The notes: generated by a model from the letters alone, not told the origin. 64,000 bases of DNA from Burkholderia oklahomensis C6786 (GCF_000959365.1 NZ_CP009555.1:744001-808000), one strand, 5' to 3'. Shown: positions 1 to 8,255, numbered from the stretch's first letter. Numbers and translations are program-made.

Positions 1-423
1 GCAAAGTTACTTTGCACGGCGCGCCGCGCGCGGTATCATTCGTCCTAACAAGAGCTATGCGTTTCCTAGGCGCGGTGGCTCTTGTCGTTCCTCCAATTAT
101 GGAACAGGCAGCCAAGCCAAAAATCGCCGGTGGGATGTGTTGGTAGCACACCCCCGGCACCCTCTCGTCAGCGCGACGAAATATGCTCAACGATTGAGCA
201 TTCCCCGCCTTTTTTCCTTGCATCGCCCACAGATTCCTAGAGCCGTGTTCGATTAGGTGCCAACAAGTACCTCAATTATATCGAAAGGTCTGCCCCCATA
301 AAAGATTTGTCTCGTATTATCTAAGACAGCAATACAAGGCGTCACTGTTCGGCCATTTGGAGACATTCGACAACCCTGGCTGGATGGTTGACAACCGATC
401 GGCATCAACCATGTGGGGTACCC
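1..423. other. Non-coding left edge with small palindrome
   Basis: No convincing gene is visible here. Bases 1-15 read GCAAAGT-T-ACTTTGC, a perfect 7-bp inverted repeat around one base. It could be the end of a mobile element or a hairpin cut by the window edge. The rest is moderate-GC sequence without a reading frame I trust. Confidence 0.35.
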
Positions 424-702
424 GTGAACACTGATTGGCAACGCTTGCGCGAAACTATGTATTCGGCCGATCGGCCATCGGAGTGGCCCGATGGTGTGCG
501 CGCCATATCCATTGATGGGACGTCGTTCATCGGGGTTCACACGGAAACTGGCGAATTGTATTGGGACGGCAAGAAAGTGGTTATTCAAAAGCCAGTCACC
601 TTGGGGTCGTTTGAACGCGCTCTTGCCATTTTGGCAGCAGTAGGCACCTTCGGCGTGTTCATTCTCGAATTGGGCCGGTCGATCGGGTGGTGGAAAGGCT
701 GA
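424..702 (+). CDS. Small single-pass membrane protein, unknown function
   Basis: Function is not recognised. A GTG at 424 preceded by a GGGG stretch gives 92 residues; an upstream ATG at 388 would give 104 but has no obvious ribosome binding site. The first two thirds are polar with a Trp-rich patch. A single hydrophobic helix (about residues 62-84) follows, then a short tail ending WWKG, so a cytoplasmic domain anchored by its C-terminus is likely. The gene sits alone at the left of the low-GC island, on the strand opposite the TPR/HEPN genes. Real gene status rests on composition and the membrane segment only. Confidence 0.5.
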   Translation: MNTDWQRLRETMYSADRPSEWPDGVRAISIDGTSFIGVHTETGELYWDGKKVVIQKPVTLGSFERALAILAAVGTFGVFILELGRSIGWWKG

Positions 703-817
703 TGATCGGCTTCGGATGGCGTGCAGTCGATCGCAGCCTCATGCAATTCAACTGTGTATGCTGTCTGTGTGAGGCGGTCCATGGCGATATATAGCAATTG
801 GGCGTGGCGCATCACCG

Positions 818-1399
818 CTACGCCCTTCTGGCAGAGGTGGAGACATTGTTGTCCAATGAGAAGACTATATTGCCAATGATATCGTTCACAACGTTTCCGC
901 GATTCTCAAATACGGCACCAGCATAGCTTTTGAAGTCGGAAACCGTATCTATTCTTTGCATCAGCGCATCTCTAACAGCGCCCTGGCATCGAGATGTTGC
1001 ATACGTCATTATTGTATTATACAAAACCAGTTCATCCGCAGTGTAGTCGACACTTCTAAAACCAGAATGAACCGAATCATTTCGGAATATTCTTATTTTT
1101 TCAACAATACCCTGCAACAACTTCTTCCACTTTACCCAGCTCTCGTTTTTAGATAGCTGCGATAAGAGGTCTCGAGAAATATCTTTTGAGTACGTGCCCC
1201 CTGGAAATCCAAGGTACAGCAACAGCAAGCTCGATATATTATCCTTTTCGCTTTCCTTAAATAGGGCTTCAACAGAAAACCATCTATACAGAATCGCCAT
1301 TTGCGTGCTTTTCTCCCACTTCGCATTTCGCGCCCAATGAAGCGAGCGCTTGTATCGCTCGGCAAGATCGGTTTTTTTGACGAATGATCCAATGTTCAA
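818..1399 (-). CDS. HEPN-domain protein, C-terminal part (frameshifted gene)
   Basis: This reading frame holds the C-terminal half of what looks like one protein that begins in the neighbouring frame at 1823. It contains R-N-D-S-V-H, which fits the R-x4-6-H signature of HEPN ribonucleases, preceded by helical segments (RYKRSLHWARNA, AILYRWFSVEALF) typical of ApeA-like HEPN domains in toxin and anti-phage systems. As read alone it is 193 residues and its start codon has no clear ribosome binding site. Joining the two frames at the A7 run (T7 on the plus strand, about 1373-1379) gives continuous sequence with no stop. HEPN assignment is by motif and context only; catalytic activity is inference. 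Confidence 0.5.
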   Translation of the reverse strand: MNIGSFVKKTDLAERYKRSLHWARNAKWEKSTQMAILYRWFSVEALFKESEKDNISSLLLLYLGFPGGTYSKDISRDLLSQLSKNESWVKWKKLLQGIVEKIRIFRNDSVHSGFRSVDYTADELVLYNTIMTYATSRCQGAVRDALMQRIDTVSDFKSYAGAVFENRGNVVNDIIGNIVFSLDNNVSTSARRA

Positions 1400-1823
1400 A
1401 ATCTGATTTATTCACGACTCCTCGGGGGGCGATGAAGGTCAAGCTTGGCCCAAAAAAATTGCTCTTTATCGGGCATATGGTTCCATCATCCAAATTTTTG
1501 ACGTGACCAACTTGCGTTAAGGAAAAATCGCTTAAGGCAAACTTCGCGGAAAGTAAATCGAGAATCGGGACGAATTTTTCATCGGCCAATCGAATGGCCT
1601 CTTCGATCGACGTCGCGCGAACGATGGTGGCAATTCTTGCTGCGATTTGACGCTCATCCTTCGGGAATTTTTCAGACGCTGAGTCGCTAATCGCAGCGGC
1701 CTCTGTTTCGTCGTCGGTGCTTGCAGGACGTATTTCAACGTCGCCGTACACCTCAGTTACTGGAAAGACAGCGCCACCGCCTGCCAAAATTTTCACAATA
1801 TAAAAATTCACAATTTTAATCAT
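1284..1823 (-). CDS. N-terminal part of the HEPN gene (frameshifted)
   Basis: Unrecognised domain of about 150 residues starting MIKIVNF. It lies upstream of, and overlaps by 116 bases, the HEPN frame. The last 30 or so residues of this frame look like out-of-frame translation of the HEPN N-terminus, so the real product probably switches frame at the A7 run. A shift of +1 (or loss of one A in the transcript) produces one protein of about 330 residues. The start overlaps the stop of the TPR-like gene by 8 bases, indicating a translationally coupled pair. Whether this is a pseudogene, a sequencing indel or slippage-based expression cannot be decided from sequence alone. Confidence 0.45.
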   Translation of the reverse strand: MIKIVNFYIVKILAGGGAVFPVTEVYGDVEIRPASTDDETEAAAISDSASEKFPKDERQIAARIATIVRATSIEEAIRLADEKFVPILDLLSAKFALSDFSLTQVGHVKNLDDGTICPIKSNFFGPSLTFIAPRGVVNKSDFEHWIIRQKNRSCRAIQALASLGAKCEVGEKHANGDSV

Positions 1824-2337
1824 GAATATTTCTTGCGACTCTAATTAGACGTTTAATCAATATTTGACGAAATGTTTTTTCCAGTTTTGGGCTTGGGATT
1901 ATCTTTGCCAGCTGCTTGTCAAAAAATAACAGCGATAGCGGTTCATCATGCGTTTCTTCGATTGTTTGAATCAATACGTCCATTGTGAATCTCTCGCTCA
2001 CGTCCAGAGTGCAAAGATACTTCGCCTCCTCCAAAGCAAGAGGCAAATTTGAAAATGCAATATAGTATGCCAGACGAAGCGCGTGTAAATCCTCCGAATC
2101 GCCACCAAATCCCTTCAAGGCAATATCGTACGCTTGGACGTGGGGGTCGAGACGTTTAATGGAAAGCAAATATCCAAGCTTATTTACTTCATAAGATTGC
2201 GGTTTTAGTTTTTTTAATTTTTCGAAATAAAATGCTGCTTCCAGAAGGCGCCCAGAGTCCAGCAATGACTGGACGAGCTTCCTGATGGCGATTGGATCAC
2301 GAAGGTGCAATCGGTAGCATTTTTCGGTTGGGTCCAT
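1816..2337 (-). CDS. TPR-like helical protein, operon partner of the HEPN gene
   Basis: A 173-residue all-helical protein with TPR-like spacing of small and aromatic residues (LLEAAFYFEKLKKLKP, LPLALEEAKYL) but no perfect TPR consensus. It is the first gene of a two-gene minus-strand operon whose second member carries a HEPN motif. In such pairs the helical partner often acts as a sensor, scaffold or antitoxin; that role is inference here. Low GC and A/T-ended codons set it apart from the core genes to the right, as expected for horizontally acquired DNA. Confidence 0.5.
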   Translation of the reverse strand: MDPTEKCYRLHLRDPIAIRKLVQSLLDSGRLLEAAFYFEKLKKLKPQSYEVNKLGYLLSIKRLDPHVQAYDIALKGFGGDSEDLHALRLAYYIAFSNLPLALEEAKYLCTLDVSERFTMDVLIQTIEETHDEPLSLLFFDKQLAKIIPSPKLEKTFRQILIKRLIRVARNIHD

Positions 2338-2734
2338 TTTTATGCCAGCTTTCGAAGGTGTGATGATTCTGCACGAAAGCGTGACATCCGTGCATCAGTT
2401 TGTGTCGGAAACGTTGGGCTATCCCTTGATCGATCATGACATTGCCCAGTCATGAGAGTCAAACTCGCGGCAGAAGGTGCGGCAACGGGCGATGGTAGTT
2501 CCATGAATGGCTGCTTTCGAATCGGCCATGCGGCCGCTTTGGGTCGATCTGCGCCAGTCCCGCGTTGCAGGCCGGGATCGGCCATGAACGGTCTCTCACC
2601 CTGTGACTCGATTGTTCATCCGAATGACTGCAGCGAAACAGAAACCCGACCTTTGATGGGTTTGGTTAGCAGCAGAAAAATCTGTCATGATCGGTATTGG
2701 CACCAATGCCTAAAACAGACAGACCCGAGGCAAA
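2338..2734. other. Intergenic stretch without identifiable gene
   Basis: About 400 bases between divergent genes. The forward reading frames here are not supported by composition or a start site. The GGCCATGCGGCCGC region near 2525 is locally repetitive. Promoters for both flanking genes must lie here, but no clear -35/-10 pair was identified. Confidence 0.3.
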
Positions 2735-3385
2735 ATGAAAGCATCGGAAGCGATCCAGCAAATACAAACCGACGTCGCCGGCGCCAAGGCGGATGGGGCG
2801 CAACAGATTGTTATTGCCAACCTCGAGGCGTACCTAGCCACTGCCCTACAAAAAGCACAAGCGGAAGAATCTGCCGCCAGCGCCGAACAAATCGCTCAGG
2901 TTGAACACAACTTAGAAGTATGGAAAGCACGGCTTGCGGCTAATACTAACCACAGCATTGAGATGTTCAAGTCGGTTGTCGAGGCTGGCCAAACCGCTCT
3001 TCGATCGGCAATTGTGATCAACGGCGGGGCTGCAGCTGCATTGCTTGCTTTCGCTGGAAATGCGATCACGAAGGGGCAATCGCTGGCCGGTGATCCTCTG
3101 CTCTCTAAGATCGGCCTAGGTCTCGCATGGTTCGTCGCTGGAATGGGTTGCGCTGGTATGGCCACCGGCCTGCGATATCTGGCTCAGTTTGCCTACTCGG
3201 TATGTCACGCCAACCAACAAAGACGCGGCGTGAAAGCAACCGCTAACACACTCAATTGGACGTCGATCGTCCTGGGCGCTGTATCGTTCGCAACCTTCTT
3301 CGTTGGAGGTTATTCGACCTACTTGGCTATCGCCAAGCCCAACGATACGCCAATCGCCAATGTCGCTTCGCAGCAAAAGCGATAG
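2735..3385 (+). CDS. Coiled-coil plus three-helix membrane protein, unknown function
   Basis: 216 residues. The first ~95 are Ala/Gln/Glu-rich and strongly helical (coiled coil likely). Three hydrophobic segments follow at about 92-107, 125-150 and 173-197, then a polar tail. This is the shape of small membrane effectors paired with cytoplasmic sensors in defence loci, but no family is recognised. It is followed 56 bases later by a PIN-like gene on the same strand, so the two probably form one transcription unit. Function is unknown. Confidence 0.55.
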   Translation: MKASEAIQQIQTDVAGAKADGAQQIVIANLEAYLATALQKAQAEESAASAEQIAQVEHNLEVWKARLAANTNHSIEMFKSVVEAGQTALRSAIVINGGAAAALLAFAGNAITKGQSLAGDPLLSKIGLGLAWFVAGMGCAGMATGLRYLAQFAYSVCHANQQRRGVKATANTLNWTSIVLGAVSFATFFVGGYSTYLAIAKPNDTPIANVASQQKR

Positions 3386-3441
3386 TGTTAGATTTTAAGT
3401 GACGACCACTAAATCTACGTTATCACCTAGGTCAGTCGCTC

Positions 3442-4269
3442 ATGCGAAAAGTCATCGATGCAAACTACTTCCAGTCGCCAGATCTCACGTCCTACCTCGC
3501 GGAATCCAGGGCGAATATTGCGGTGCTTCCGGACATAGCCGGCATGGAGACGTACAAAGGTGACCCCGTGAAGAACCTTGAGCGGTCGTACGAGATTCTT
3601 CATCGCTTTCCTCAACAGGTACTCATCCTGCGCGGGACTCGGGTAATCGTGAAAACCGCAGCAGACACGAAGAGTCATACACGCTGGATGGAGGACAAGG
3701 ATCAGACAGCGGGCTTTGAACTGTTTTACCGACAGATCAAACTCGCAGCCACAGGCGAGGAGAGCCATATCCGTGCTGTGCATCAGATCGCAAAGGATGC
3801 TGTCGAGCATTTCGACCGCGTCCGTCGCGATGTGGCCTGTATACCGGCCGCATACGAGGGCATGGCTTCGGCCTATACAAACGCCGACAAGCAGCAACTG
3901 CGGGCGGGGCTCGACAATATCCGTGAACCGCTACGAGACAAGCTCGTTTGCCAATTGCTGGAAATTGCCGCCTTCGCTCTCAGCAAGCACCCAGACGTGC
4001 AGGATTTGCCGCGACGACTGAATAAGGCCGTACGACGGCTTCCTGCGAGATATGCGATAGCCCACTATCTGCTCTTCCTTCGTAAACTCCTGAATGGTGG
4101 CCATCGGGCTGTTGAAAGCGCGCACCTTGCCAGCGACGTCGCCGACATGGTTTACATCGCATATGCCACGTACTTTGACGGCTTATTGTCGAAGGAAAAG
4201 ATGGTCAATGACGTGTACCGCGACGTCATCAAAGTGCTGTCTTGGATTGGGGCGTTCCGCGAAAACTGA
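3442..4269 (+). CDS. Putative PIN-like domain protein
   Basis: 275 residues. The N-terminus VIDANYF places an acidic residue at the end of the first strand, as in PIN nucleases. It continues DLTSYLAESRANIAVLPD and, near the C-terminus, has SDVADMVYIAYATYFDGLLS, resembling the second acidic cluster and final strand of PIN folds. The middle is an extended helical insertion. PIN domains are metal-dependent RNases; the assignment is from motif layout only, and catalytic residues are not all certain. The gene follows the membrane protein at 2735-3385 and precedes a recombinase, consistent with cargo of a mobile island, possibly a defence or toxin function. Confidence 0.45.
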   Translation: MRKVIDANYFQSPDLTSYLAESRANIAVLPDIAGMETYKGDPVKNLERSYEILHRFPQQVLILRGTRVIVKTAADTKSHTRWMEDKDQTAGFELFYRQIKLAATGEESHIRAVHQIAKDAVEHFDRVRRDVACIPAAYEGMASAYTNADKQQLRAGLDNIREPLRDKLVCQLLEIAAFALSKHPDVQDLPRRLNKAVRRLPARYAIAHYLLFLRKLLNGGHRAVESAHLASDVADMVYIAYATYFDGLLSKEKMVNDVYRDVIKVLSWIGAFREN

Positions 4270-4473
4270 TCCCCAGAAAGACCACGGATTCGCAGCCCCT
4301 ATTGGGACCTACCACTCGGCCACTGAGTGGCCGGTGTACACATAAAAGCCGCCGTCACGTGCAGGCCCCCGCGACCGGCAGCTTCGGGTCGCTTGTTGTC
4401 GTTCGAATAGTGGCGCCTTCCTATCTGTCCCCGCGACCGACCAGAAGGCAATCGGTCTCCAATTAAATGCGCC

Positions 4474-4546
4474 TGTCCAAAACCGATCCCTTGCGGACAG
4501 GGGCATTTTGCCCTGTCCGTAAATAAGGGTTGAAATGTTTTGGACA
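4474..4546. promoter_or_regulatory. Resolvase-type recombination (res) or operator site
   Basis: Two dyads with TGTCC/GGACA ends occur at 4474-4499 and 4514-4546, about 50 bases upstream of the serine recombinase gene. The outermost half sites (TGTCCAAAAC and GTTTTGGACA) are exact reverse complements, and the inner ones (GGACAGGG/CCCTGTCC) form a second nested dyad. Resolvases of the Tn3 type bind paired dyads next to their own gene. A bulged hairpin with transcription-terminator function is an alternative. Confidence 0.45.
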
Positions 4547-4592
4547 TTGCCTTACATTCGGACGTCCATTTCGTACAGATTGAGTGCCCGAT

Positions 4593-5168
4593 ATGTCCCG
4601 AACCTTTGCCTATGCCCGTGTCAGTACGTCCGACCAGACCACCGCGAACCAGTTACGAGAGATCGAGGCGGCCGGCTTCTCGGTCGACAAGCGCCGCGTT
4701 GTGTCGGAAAGCATTTCGGGGAGCGTAAGCGCCGATCAGCGGCCGGGGTTTGCGCAGTTGCTCGTCAAGATGGAAGAAGGCGACGTGTTGATCGTGACGA
4801 AGCTCGACCGACTCGGCCGCAATGCGATGGACGTGCGGGCCACAGTCGAGGGATTGGCCGAACGCGGTATCCGGGTTCATTGTCTCGCCCTGGGCGGCGT
4901 CGATCTGACTAGCGCGGCCGGCCGGATGACGATGCAGGTGTTGAACGCGGTGGCCGAATTCGAGCGGGATCTGTTGATTGAGCGCACGCACGCCGGTATC
5001 GCTCGCGCGAAGGCGGAAGGCAAGGCGATGGGGCGGCCGTCCGCCCTGTCAAACGAGCAGCGGGCGGACGTGCTGCGCGAGTTGGACGCGGGGGCAAGCG
5101 TGGCCGCACTTGCTCGGCGATTTGGCACGAGCCGCCAGACGATCATGCGGGTACGCGACGCAGTCTAA
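4593..5168 (+). CDS. Serine recombinase (resolvase/invertase family)
   Basis: Small serine recombinase of 191 residues from ATG 4593 (a GTG at 4584 would add three residues). The catalytic region reads YARVSTSDQ, with the active-site serine at about residue 10. The helix-E region and the conserved [10 protein letters not shown] and [19 protein letters not shown] follow. A C-terminal helix-turn-helix (about 150-190: [19 protein letters not shown]) is the DNA-binding domain typical of TnpR/Hin/Pin. It would cut and rejoin DNA at paired dyads, most simply those at 4474-4546. No Tn3-type transposase is visible, so it may be a stand-alone resolvase or invertase left from a larger element. Confidence 0.9.
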   Translation: MSRTFAYARVSTSDQTTANQLREIEAAGFSVDKRRVVSESISGSVSADQRPGFAQLLVKMEEGDVLIVTKLDRLGRNAMDVRATVEGLAERGIRVHCLALGGVDLTSAAGRMTMQVLNAVAEFERDLLIERTHAGIARAKAEGKAMGRPSALSNEQRADVLRELDAGASVAALARRFGTSRQTIMRVRDAV

Positions 5169-5370
5169 GCGGCGCGCGTCGTTCAACTCACGCCCTGCTA
5201 GAGCCCGACTCAGCGGACCATGCAGACAGGTTGTCTGGCTGAGTTCGGCCAGAAGGAGACCGTCATTCGATGCGCCGCCAAGACATTGAGACGGCTGCTG
5301 AACTCCGCAAGCGGTCACTCGATCGTCGAGTGCCGGCGTCGCGCTATCGACCTTTGTCTATGGGGCGGTT

Positions 5371-6063
5371 TTATATCACCGAAGGCGACAATTGTTTCCA
5401 GTATTCCTTGGCTTCGATCGTCCAATTGATGTGACTTGATACTCCATCAAGCCCCGGAAACAATGTTGCATCATTGAATCCGTAATATGACAACTGGCTA
5501 CGCAACGTATTTCTGAACCCCTCTGAGATCCGAATTTCGTCCAGACCCAGAACACCCTTGGAGTCCGCTCGAATTGGCAACTTAGGGTCGGGATGTATCG
5601 TAAATGCTCCACTTTGACTCGTTATGCGTTCGGCGATCCGATGAGTTCGAAATACTGCCAAATCTGAGAACTTGTGGGGACTACTTTCGGTCTCTGGAGG
5701 AACTGTCCATTGAAATTTCGCTGCGTAAACGATCGCATCGCCCGGTTGCTGTTCACGCACAGCGAAGTAGCATGCTACGAGCGGATTGAGCGACCAGTCT
5801 AGGAGACGAGTGGCGAGGCCATGATGCTGCCCAACGGCAAGCCATTCCCAATCGTCTTGAGGTCGTGAAGTAATGTAGGCGACAGCCTGCCGGCGCCATG
5901 ACTGAAATACGACTTTATCGTCTATCTGCTGGTACGGCTCTCGGCCGGCCTTCGGGATCAGCGGCCAATCTGCTTTGGCATGCCCTCGGAAAATCCAGCG
6001 CTTGTCAGACCGGTACGCATCGAATGCGGCGTGCAACTGCTCGAAAGTTGAAATCATTGCCAT
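5371..6063 (-). CDS. FRG-domain protein
   Basis: 230-residue FRG-domain protein, named for the Phe-Arg-Gly seen here as WIFRGH near residue 24. The second hallmark, QHHGLATRLLDWSLNPLVA, is at about 79-97 and is followed by CYFAV. FRG domains are widespread in bacterial accessory islands and are thought to relate to ADP-ribosyl or nucleotide-binding enzymes; the precise activity is not established. The gene is an orphan on the minus strand at the right side of the island, has moderate GC, and has no recognisable partner. The ATG at 6063 is the first in frame; an alternative Met three codons in is also possible. Confidence 0.85.
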   Translation of the reverse strand: MAMISTFEQLHAAFDAYRSDKRWIFRGHAKADWPLIPKAGREPYQQIDDKVVFQSWRRQAVAYITSRPQDDWEWLAVGQHHGLATRLLDWSLNPLVACYFAVREQQPGDAIVYAAKFQWTVPPETESSPHKFSDLAVFRTHRIAERITSQSGAFTIHPDPKLPIRADSKGVLGLDEIRISEGFRNTLRSQLSYYGFNDATLFPGLDGVSSHINWTIEAKEYWKQLSPSVI

Positions 6064-6544
6064 AGGAATTTGTTCAGTATCGACCTATTATCACTGACCT
6101 TCTGCCATTTCAGCTAACGACAGTTTCTACGGGAAACTTGAGTTTACGTTCTATCTTCGACTTTATGCGCTGCGCTTTCGATGTCGCGATCGAGGGCCGC
6201 TGTACTTTGGAAGCCGCCATAGAGGTCCGCTCGTGACGAGCGGCGGTAATGGGTCGATCACGGCCCTTGATGAGGTGACGTCCACGTAATCTCAGACCTG
6301 ATCTGCATCCGACTGAGAGATCAGGTCTGGACTTGCGCATCTCAGCCCCCGAATCACCAATCTTGTCGCGATTATGCCGCACTTGCTCGTGCCAATCACT
6401 GACGTGATGCGACGGTTGCAAAGTAGCTTTCTAGCGTGACGGCGGCTCGGGGGTGTGGGCGCGCGGGGCGTTCTTTGCGCGCAGCGTTCCAGAAGGCGGG
6501 GCAACTCTCAACGTCGTCGTACGGGCCCCATGGCTAAGCAGCCT

Positions 6545-6660
6545 GTCTCCAACTTTATCTCCAAGAAAATGTGTACTTTGGAGATAGACTTGGAGATGAC
6601 CACAGCCTTACCAGACAAGGCTTACAGGCCGATACAACCGTCTATCTCCAAATCTCCAAA
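6545..6660. repeat. Cluster of TCTCCAA / TTGGAGA repeats
   Basis: Six copies in 116 bases: GTCTCCAA at 6545, TATCTCCAA at 6556, TTGGAGATA at 6578, TTGGAGAT at 6590, TATCTCCAA at 6643 and ATCTCCAAA at 6652. Orientations are mixed, so this looks like an array of protein-binding sites rather than a tandem duplication. Arm-type integrase sites or replication/partition iterons are the usual explanations. Confidence 0.5.
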
Positions 6661-6997
6661 TATTTTTGCTTCCGGCGGCACAGCAACGTTCCGCACGGCA
6701 CGGGCCTTCGACTGATCGAGCCTACGCCGATACGCCCGTCGGTATCTTCTGAACGACCTCGCCTGAACGGCACACGCAGCAGAGCGATATGAATTCTGCG
6801 GCTGCCAGAAGCGCGGGGGGCAACTCTGGGGGCAACTCAGCAACACCCAACAAGCAATGCCCTTACACTACCGGCATCACAGAGAATTATTTCATTCCGG
6901 CCCTGGCACCAGACAGACATCGAAGCATCGCGCGCAACGTGCCGATGCTCACGACACGGCACCGGCTACGCTCCTCGCCGCCGGGCCGCCGCAATCG

Positions 6998-7030
6998 AGC
7001 CCCGCCTGATAGATACAGCGCGGGGCTTTT
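6998..7030 (+). terminator. Terminator-like hairpin at island/core border
   Basis: AGCCCCGC and GCGGGGCT pair around a 14-base loop and are followed by TTTT. There is no gene immediately upstream on the plus strand, so it may be a relic of a gene lost when the island arrived. Confidence 0.5.
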
Positions 7031-7271
7031 CATTTGAACTCGCCGCGGCTCGTCCATTTCGTAGCCACTCGAGCGCCCGCCATCCGCCATCCGCCTCACC
7101 CGATTCGCGAACATTCAGCGCCACAGGTTTGCCGCCGGCATAAAAAATCGCCATTGCACCCGGAACACGGCGTCCTGCACATTGGGGAAAGTTGCGCCAT
7201 ATACAAATTTCACAAACGGATCAGAAGGGAATTGTTACAATCACCCCTCGAATGTGCACAAAATGTAACAT

Positions 7272-7415
7272 ATGCAACACATTGTTTTATTTCTTCAAAA
7301 CGCCCTGTCGCTCAAGGGCGTCCTGCTGGGGCTGGCCGGCCTCGTCCTGGTGGGCGGCCTGGCGTACGCGATCCGATCGATCCGCCTCTTCATGAAGATC
7401 GGCAACGACGAGTAA
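7272..7415 (+). CDS. 47-residue membrane protein
   Basis: Short gene, ATG 7272 to TAA 7415. The product has an amphipathic start, one hydrophobic helix (about residues 16-33, GVLLGLAGLVLVGGLAYAI) and a basic tail RSIRLFMKIGNDE. Codon choice is already that of the GC-rich core. A TACAAT -10-like element lies about 30 bases upstream. Function is unknown; single-helix proteins of this size often act as small subunits or regulators in the inner membrane. Confidence 0.55.
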   Translation: MQHIVLFLQNALSLKGVLLGLAGLVLVGGLAYAIRSIRLFMKIGNDE

Positions 7416-7568
7416 GTCCTCGCTAACGAACGAATAACAGACGAATCTCGTTCGCGCCGATCGCGCCGAGCCGTGCGCAGCAAACCGCCATCGCCCTTCC
7501 CGACGCGCCTCGATCGCTCCCCCGACTTCTTCCATGCGCCGCGCGTTCGGCCGCAGCAGCCTCCATCA

Positions 7569-8129
7569 CTAGCCAGCGCCGCCCTCTCGCACGCCCTCCT
7601 CGTTGCTCACGACGACGAGCACCTCCGCCTGCGTCGCGCCGACGCTGCGCATCCGGTGCGGAATCAGCGCGTTGAAATAGACGGAATCGCCCGTCTTGAG
7701 CCTGATCGTCTCGTTCGGGAACTCGATCTCGACGCGCCCCTTGTGGACGAACAGCATCTCTTCGCCTTCGTGCTCGCGAAACGCCGACGTCACGTAATCG
7801 CGCGGCGGATGCACGACGAACGGCAGCAGTTTCTTCGGCGCGACGCCCGCCGCGATGCTCTCGTACGTGCGCGCGCTCGTCCCGCCGCCCATCGACGTGC
7901 GCTCCGACGCGCGCGTGACCGTGATCAGCTCGCGGTCGTGGCTATCCGAGAACAGCCGCTCGACGTCGACCTGCAGCGCCTTCGACAACTTGAGCGCCAC
8001 CGCGATCGACGGCACGCTGATGCCGCGCTCGACCTTCGACAAATAGCTCTTCGTGAGGCCGGTCGCTTCGGCCAGTACGTCGAGCGTCCATCCTTTCTGC
8101 TTTCTCAGGAGCTTGAGTCGAATCGTCAT
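7569..8129 (-). CDS. XRE-family regulator with cupin sensor domain
   Basis: 186 residues from ATG 8129 (an upstream in-frame ATG at 8174 would run into the promoter region). Residues 1-60 form a Cro/C1 helix-turn-helix (WTLDVLAEATGLTKSYLSKVERG). Residues ~75-180 form a cupin_2 barrel (RDYVTSAFREHEGEEMLFV, IRLKTGDSVYFNALIPHRM), which usually senses a small metabolite. It is divergent from the aldolase/DHDPS operon and probably regulates it and itself through the dyad at 8168-8180. This arrangement is typical of local control of a catabolic operon; the inducer is unknown. Confidence 0.85.
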   Translation of the reverse strand: MTIRLKLLRKQKGWTLDVLAEATGLTKSYLSKVERGISVPSIAVALKLSKALQVDVERLFSDSHDRELITVTRASERTSMGGGTSARTYESIAAGVAPKKLLPFVVHPPRDYVTSAFREHEGEEMLFVHKGRVEIEFPNETIRLKTGDSVYFNALIPHRMRSVGATQAEVLVVVSNEEGVREGGAG

Positions 8130-8156
8130 GACGGCAGGTGTCTTTTGAAAAACCGA

Positions 8157-8187
8157 TTGTATCGTATGACACATCGTGTCCTATAAT
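8157..8187 (+). promoter_or_regulatory. Promoter and operator of the aldolase operon
   Basis: TATAAT at 8182-8187 is a perfect -10; a weak TTGTAT lies at 8157-8162 with a long 19-base spacer. GACAC-ATC-GTGTC (8168-8180), a 5-bp dyad, sits in the spacer and is a natural operator for the divergent XRE regulator. The poor -35 and long spacer suggest dependence on a regulator. Confidence 0.5.
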
Positions 8188-8255
8188 CGACCTCGTGTTT
8201 TCAGTGGCTCGCAATGGCGCACTGCACGCACATCCGTTCACATCATGGAGGTTGC

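Larger units (their letters stand above)
6064..7271. other. Non-coding right edge of the island
   Basis: About 1.2 kb without a gene I can support; short frames here lack start signals and change composition abruptly. It contains the TCTCCAA repeat cluster (6545-6660), a near-direct repeat of CCAGAAG-CG-GGGGCAACTC at 6489-6509 and 6805-6827, and a terminator-like hairpin at 6998-7030. The conserved core begins with the small gene at 7272. The layout fits an eroded attachment region, but no integrase or tRNA gene is visible. Confidence 0.4.

Noticed and set aside
2452..2904. 150-residue plus-strand frame before the membrane protein gene
   Set aside because: Its second half overlaps the start of a better supported gene in another frame; composition is that of non-coding DNA.
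6110..7154. Several 60-100 residue frames on both strands at the island edge
   Set aside because: No start signals, Arg/Ser-rich, and they mutually overlap; more likely degraded sequence.
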